Part shown: piece after piece, positions 58,541 to 64,000 of the stretch
Layout: the number at the start of each line of letters is the position of its first letter
Numbering within the stretch: the first letter of the stretch is position 1
From: Candidatus Nitrosotalea sp. TS
GTDB lineage: Archaea; Thermoproteota; Nitrososphaeria; Nitrososphaerales; Nitrosopumilaceae
NCBI RefSeq assembly: GCF_011319465.1
Contig: NZ_RCMB01000010.1
Span: 24,999 to 88,998, forward strand
DNA: 64,000 nucleotides
Direction of reading: 5' to 3'
Position numbers and translations under genes: made by a program
Notes under the pieces: generated by a model
The model's database searches: none
What the model saw: the letters and a program-made list of their open reading frames with translations, nothing else
What the model was told of the DNA's origin: nothing

Positions 58541-60476
58541 ATGAGTAAGAAAAACCAATCTACACCCATGCACTGGCAGCCCTCCATGATGGGAGAAAAA
58601 GAGATGATGAATTACATGGCAAAAGACTATGAAAGCTTTCGCCAGTCTCTTTTGGAGCTTCTCACAAAAAAATTTCCGGAATGGAATTACAAATCAGACG
58701 CTGATGCCAGAATAATGCTTGTAGAACTGTTTTCATATATTGCAGATGAGCTAAGCTATTATCAAGACAGAGTTGCAAATGAAGCCTTCCTGAGAACTGC
58801 GAGAAAAAGATTTTCTGTAGGCTCTCATCTCAACTTGGTGGACTATAGGCTACACAATGGATGTTCGGCAATAGCGTTCATCAAGATTGTTGCAAACAGT
58901 ATAGGCTTTATTCCAAAGTCATTGCAGGTTTCAAGCTATTCCTTGCCAACTGAAAGTGAAATTGTATTTGAGACAGATAGTGAAAAATATGTGTATCCGT
59001 CACACAACGAACTAAAACTGGTAATACCTGATGGCTCAAATGAACTGAGAAGAGGTGTACACAGTGCATATCTTGGAGGCTGGCACAGTCACATTAGAAA
59101 TAATGATTTTGTCTTGTTTGAACAAGAAGAAAAAAAAGAAGTAGTACAATTAATTGAAGAGCCTGTGCTGACTGAAATTTCTATTGAATCATTACATGGA
59201 AATTTCTTGGATGGTAAAATGTCAAAACCTAAAATGCAAACAGAACAAAATGTAAAGGTTACAAAAATCACATGGTCTGCAAATCAAGCTCTGCAATCAA
59301 GTTATGATTCAAGATATGTCGTGTCATGTACCAATATTATTCGAGTCACTGAAGGCATGACAATATCTGGAATTGATATGTTAAAGAAAGGAAGTGAATA
59401 TGTTGAAGATTTTGTCTTTAAACTAAAGGAAAGGCCACTGGCATTTGTTTCTGATTCATTACTTCCGTATCTTGCTAAAAGCTCGCTTGAAGTTTGGGTA
59501 GATAACCAGATCTGGGAAGAAACAGACGACTTGTTAGATGCAGGTCCCTTCGATAAGCACTTTACCGTATCAGTCGATGATGAAGGGTATGGACAGATAC
59601 GATTTGGCGACGGCATAAATGGAAAAAAACCGCTTCCGTGGAGCACAATTAGAGCACGGTATAGGACAAGCCTTGGAAGCATGGGTAACGTAGGCAGAGA
59701 TGTACTTAGGAAATTTGATCGCCAAAAATACGACTTTATAGCATCAGTCACAAACCCGTTGCCTGCCATCGGCGGAACCGATATGCAGTCAATCGAGGAC
59801 GCAAAGATAACAGGTCCTAGAACGCTAAAGTTTCAGGAGCGTGCAATCACCGGGGCAGACTATGCCTCTTTGATAAAAAGAAAATTTCCGCAGATAACTG
59901 ACATACGAGCAAGAATTGTATTTACCGGAAGCTGGAACACCGTAATAATTGCAATCGATGCCAAGTCAGAGCATATTGCAGATTCTGACTTTCTATCGGA
60001 GGTGACGGCAATATGCAAATAAAATAAAGACAGTTGGCAATGAAATAAGGCTAGAATTTGCAAAATACGTTTACGTAGATGTTGGAATTGTTGTATATCT
60101 AGAAAAGAAGGCTGGCAAGCATGATGTGGAAAGGAGACTTCGAAACGTACTTGGAAATGCCAACTATGATGAAGGAAAGAAAGGATTCTTTCATCCAGAC
60201 AACTTTTCTTTTGGTCAACCAGTCTATGTGAGCAAATTATATGATGCAATAAACCAAGTCAGAGGAATTTCATCTGCGCTGATAACAAAACTTGGAAATC
60301 ATAGAGAATTTTCTATATATTCTGCAGTGAAAAAAAATGGAACAATTCAAGACGATATTTCTGAGATGAACATAAAACGCGGATATCTTCCAGTGGATGA
60401 ATCAGAAATAATACGGCTCAACAACGACCCTCTTCATTTAGAGCTTGGTCTTCTTACATTGGAATTTGTTGAATAG
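58541..60476 (+). CDS. Baseplate J-like wedge protein 1 (Pvc11-like, one frameshift)
   Basis: About 640 aa. N-terminal eCIS gpJ pattern: MAKDYESFRQSLLELLTKKFPEWNYKSDADARIMLVELFSYIADELSYYQDRVANEAFLRTAR (58613 on). The middle has DEGYGQIRFGDGINGKKP and the C-terminal J-domain ..FQERAITGADYASLIKRKFPQITDIRARI. The frame changes near 60020 and the rest (KKAGKHDVERRLRNVLG..) ends LELGLLTLEFVE. Wedge protein forming the baseplate ring. Confidence 0.88.
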
Positions 60477-60485
60477 AGTGATTCT

Positions 60486-63400
60486 ATGATATCTGATCTA
60501 CCAAAAACATTTTTGAAAAGACCGATAAACGATCCATATCTTCCTGTGGTAAATTATAGGATTGGAAACTATCTGACTTTTAGACAAAACATGATCAATG
60601 CAATCTCAAACAAGAAATGGACTACACTATCACGTTGGACTAACAGGACTGAAAAGGATTGGGGGTTGGTCATGATGGACATGTGGGCATATCTGGCAGA
60701 CATTTTGACATACTATCAGGAACAAATTATGAATGAATCTTTTTTTGGTACTGCAGTTCTTGACGAATCCATAATTGAATTAATGTATAACATAAATCAT
60801 AAACCAATACCTGGTATATCGGCATCTTCGCTTGCACAGTTTGAGGCAAGTGAAAAATCCCCCGGTACCATATCTAAAAATTTCAAGATGCAATCTGTTA
60901 TAACTGAAGAAAACGATCAGTCAGTGATCTTTGAAACTGATGAGGCAGTATATGTTGCATCAGATGCAAATCTAATGATACTAGATGGTTCCAAGATCAA
61001 AGAAAACATCGAAGAGGGCACCACCTCTCTTAGTCTTGATAAAATATACAACATATTGAATGTAGGAGATTTTATTCTAATTACTGATAACATTAACGAG
61101 ACAATAGTCCAGATAACCGAAAAGAAGGACTACAATAACCATACGGAAATCAGTTGGCAAAGCGAGCATGCCTTGACTAAGACTTATGATATTAGAAGAA
61201 CAAAAATGTACAAACTTACAAAACCTCTGTATAGCTTCGGTCATGACACGCCTCCACCGTCTTTTGGTACAATCAAGGGCAACATAGCCGAAAACATCAA
61301 GCCATTAACGGGAAAAGGCGAAAGAGACCAGCCCATAGTCCAAGTCAAAATAGAACTGTTGGATGCAGGTGGTAATCTGGTTGCCTCTACCGAATCTGAC
61401 AAAAATGGCAATTTCTCGTTTAGAAGAATTCTTCCAGGACCATATATGTTCAGAATTAAGAGAACTGATGATTTTCGCATGCTTTCCAGGTGGAGAACAA
61501 TAAAGTCTTCAATTTTTCAGGTTCTCCCGTCTCATGAGATAAAAATTGATGCAGTCGCACACTCTGTGGAATTTCTGTCTCAGTCTGATATCGAATACAG
61601 GCATAAACTCGAAGTTGCCACAAAATCAAGTGACATGTGGGATATGATAGGCCAGAGTCTGCTGTCATCTGTCATTTATCTTGACAACAAAGTGTCTGAC
61701 ATAAAACCAAACTCTCCTTTGGTTCTTGTAAATGAACAAACCCCTGTCCCGTTCAACAGAGAAACACAACTTTTCAGAGTAAAAGAAGTGGCAAATGAAA
61801 CTCACTTGGAGTATGGAATTAGAAAAGACGTTACCAAGCTAGTGCTAGTAAGTTTTAGCGGTGAATCATTAATAGAGCATGCCTTTTGTTGGGATGACAT
61901 TCCGGAAGAACCTGAAGCAACAAGGTCCACATTTTGGCGCAAGCTGAAAACGTACATGACTTCTAAAAATGGTCCTGTAACAAAATTCAAAAAAGGGCTG
62001 ACTCAGGCAGCAGACTCGGAAATAAAAAATGTCACAAAGCAGGCACAGCAGGAAATAGGCGCTGTACAAAAAGAGATAAACGCAGAAGACAAGGCTCTAC
62101 AGAAAGGTCTTCCAAGTCCTGTGATTCCGCAAATCAAAAAAATTCCCTCTATTCCAAAGATCCAGACTCAAAAGCAAGTTGATAATCTTTTAGAACATCT
62201 CAAAAAAGAGGAAACCGGAGAATCAGGCCTTGAAGGTCTCCGTTCCTTTATGCGAGATAAGCTTGGTTTGGAATGGATTGACGAGATTCCAAACGAAAAC
62301 ATAATGCGAGACGGCAAAGAAAATGTTATCCAAATTGCAGGTGAAGAACATTATGCAATAATTGAGTTAAACGAAAAAAAGACTGCGGCACGAATGACAC
62401 TGGACGGTCAAAAGTCATATGATCTAACAGTAGTGGTAGAAAAAGAGACAAACAGGCTTAACCTGTATTGGGACATTGTTCAAAAGTCTGACTTTAATGT
62501 CCGAACATCAAAGATTATTGTAAACCCGACGTTTGAACTAAAAACCGAGGCACAAATTCCTTCTCTTGAGAAGACATACAAAGAAAATAATCTCATACTT
62601 GAGGGAACCCACGCATCGATAAAAACAGGCTCATTTCTTTCTATCACCGATAACACAAATAAGATAAAAGGGCAACTTTTGGACAGAAACAATAGGCCTC
62701 TTTACGATTATCAAATAAAAATATGTCCAGGAAGTGAGGAAAAAGGACAAGACCATCTTCAAAAATATATCACAACGACCAAATCTTACTGATGAAAATG
62801 GAAATTTTGAATTCAACTACATTGTAAAGGGAACATATCTAATAGGAGCATATCTTTCACCATTGTCATTTTGGGAGCAATATTTGGCTTACAATATGCC
62901 TGAAAGCGACGAACTAATGAAAAAGGTTAAGCGAATTGTCATAGGCGAATCAAAGCAAACAAAAAATCGGGCAATCACAACTAGCATACGCATAATGGCT
63001 GCACTGGTTCGCGAAATCGCAGACATTATAGAAAAAGAAAGAAAGAAGATTGATTTTATTGAAGTTGAGATCCACTCGGCCCTCAAAGAACTGCTGCGCT
63101 CTGCAATAGATCTAGTACTTCCACTTTCAAAACTAAAGGATCAGTTAGGAGACCTGCAAAAAATAGATCTGAAAGATGACGAAAGCCGTAACAAACTGAT
63201 AGATCTCATCTTGAACAATTCCATTCAAAAATTAACCGAAGCGATTGATGATATGAAACACAAGACACAAACATTCCAAGATATCGTGATACATAATAAA
63301 GTAAGTGACATCATGCTAATTCTGACAAATATTGTCAGGTACATCTTTACAGCTATAGAGGCAATGAAAGAATCATCCAAGTCAATCGAAAAAACGCTGA

Positions 63401-64000
63401 GAAATTCTATTACTGAAGACGAACTAAATGACTATTGTATTGGCATCACAGAAAAACTGGCAATTGAGCGCAACAATTTGCTGAAAATAACAATGGTTGC
63501 AGACGATTCTGGATATCTGCAATACTCTATTGCTGTTTCCGAATCAAAAAACCAAGAAATAGCAAGAGTATTCGACGTCGCCTTCAAATCTGACAAAACC
63601 TATGTCACAACCGAACTGCCGCTTGTTCCATCACTATCTGAAAGGCTACTGCGAGATACGCTCAAACATTGTATCCGTTCTCTCATGGACAATCTGTTAA
63701 AAAAGAAATTCTTGGAAGCGGAGATGCATCGTTACCATTTCCAAAAGTTTACTTTGGAAAAAGGACCTCTGACATTTACTTCATCAAGCATCAAACCCTA
63801 CTGAAGTTGAGAGCTCACTTGAAGTCCTTGTCAATGATGTAAGATGGGAAGAAAAAGAAGATTTCCTTGATAGCAAACCGTCTGACAGGCATTACATTAC
63901 CTCAATTAATGAAGAAGAAAAAATTGTTGTCACTTTTGGAGATGGGCTTCATGGATCCAGAGTTCCAACCGGCATAGACAATGTAATTGCAAGCTATCGG
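60486..64000 (+). CDS. Large baseplate J-like protein 2 (Pvc12-like), running off the window
   Basis: At least 1,170 codons. N-terminal domain repeats the wedge motif: NRTEKDWGLVMMDMWAYLADILTYYQEQIMNESFF. Two inserted carboxypeptidase-regulatory-like beta-sandwiches (about 61262-61480 and 62665-62860; GNFSFRRILPGPYMFRIKR and GNFEFNYIVKGTYLIGAYL) flank a helical, coiled-coil-rich region (62000-63500). Near the edge the J-domain segment VVTFGDGLHGSRVPTG appears. Frame changes near 62770 and 63795. Much larger than Afp12; the 3' end lies outside. Confidence 0.8.

Noticed and set aside
40184..64000. A prophage.
   Set aside because: Only tail-type genes are present, with the eCIS ATPase, Pvc16-type cap and DUF4157 protein. 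No head, packaging, lysis or integration gene was found. The right edge leaves some doubt.
1..64000. tRNA or rRNA genes.
   Set aside because: Reading the intergenic gaps for T-loop-like sequence and cloverleaf stems gave no convincing candidate. A covariance-model search could not be run.

Overview
The window looks like a chromosome segment of an ammonia-oxidising archaeon (Thaumarchaeota/Nitrososphaeria, closest in feel to the Nitrosopumilales group). Evidence: archaeal ribosomal proteins L39e, L31e and L15e, a LysW-dependent lysine/arginine pathway, a copper nitrite reductase (NirK) of the thaumarchaeal type, a degenerate FtsZ-like tubulin, TruD, AT-rich TATA-like promoters with near-leaderless starts, and frequent TTG/GTG starts. 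No rRNA, tRNA, CRISPR array or insertion sequence was seen.

Left part (1-39.3 kb), core genome. 1-7.2 kb is a minus-strand amino-acid operon: argG, lysW, lysX, lysY, lysZ, lysJ, lysM, homocitrate synthase and a second lysW. 7.4-10.1 kb is a NitT/TauT-type ABC importer. 10.3-14.6 kb is one-carbon metabolism: a short MTHFR and a two-gene B12-dependent methionine synthase. 14.7-16.9 kb holds a Nudix hydrolase, L39e, L31e with a long Lys/Glu tail, and the FtsZ-like protein. 17-24 kb holds a MiaB-type methylthiotransferase, a fumarase/aspartase-family lyase, NirK, a SerA-like dehydrogenase, secreted proteins and L15e. 24-36.4 kb holds membrane proteins, a stand-alone Lrp ligand-binding domain, a thioredoxin-NHL protein, TruD, a Vgb-like propeller, a VTT-domain protein, an M1 aminopeptidase and a CPA1 antiporter. 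36.5-39.3 kb is a PAS histidine kinase, a CheY-like receiver and a membrane coiled-coil protein.

Right part (40.2-64 kb, running off the edge), the exciting system: an extracellular contractile injection system (eCIS, PVC/Afp-like). Recognised parts in order: sheath, inner tube, T4-baseplate-like Zn protein, a tiny DUF6760-like protein, a ~1,475-codon KPSD-repeat protein, a Pvc16/DUF4255-type cap, a pentameric ligand-gated ion channel homologue, a DUF4157 metalloprotease-like cargo, a second candidate cargo in opposite orientation sharing an N-terminal motif with the first, a Pvc15-type AAA+ ATPase, a small unknown, a CIS_tube/Pvc7-like protein, a LysM-like protein, gpD hub, gpV/VgrG spike, PAAR tip, gp25, and two gpJ-like wedge proteins. 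No capsid, portal, terminase or integrase is present. A tape measure and a receptor-binding fibre were not recognised. The sheath gene is preceded by an unusual cluster of 11 GATC sites, eight of them packed at roughly helical spacing.

Quality caveat. Single-base indels interrupt about half of the genes, including housekeeping genes that cannot plausibly be dead (lysX, argG, metH, nirK). Where I could reconstruct them they are often one base gained or lost in a homopolymer. I treat them as probable sequencing/assembly errors and give whole-gene spans across them; broken eCIS genes should not be read as pseudogenes on this evidence.
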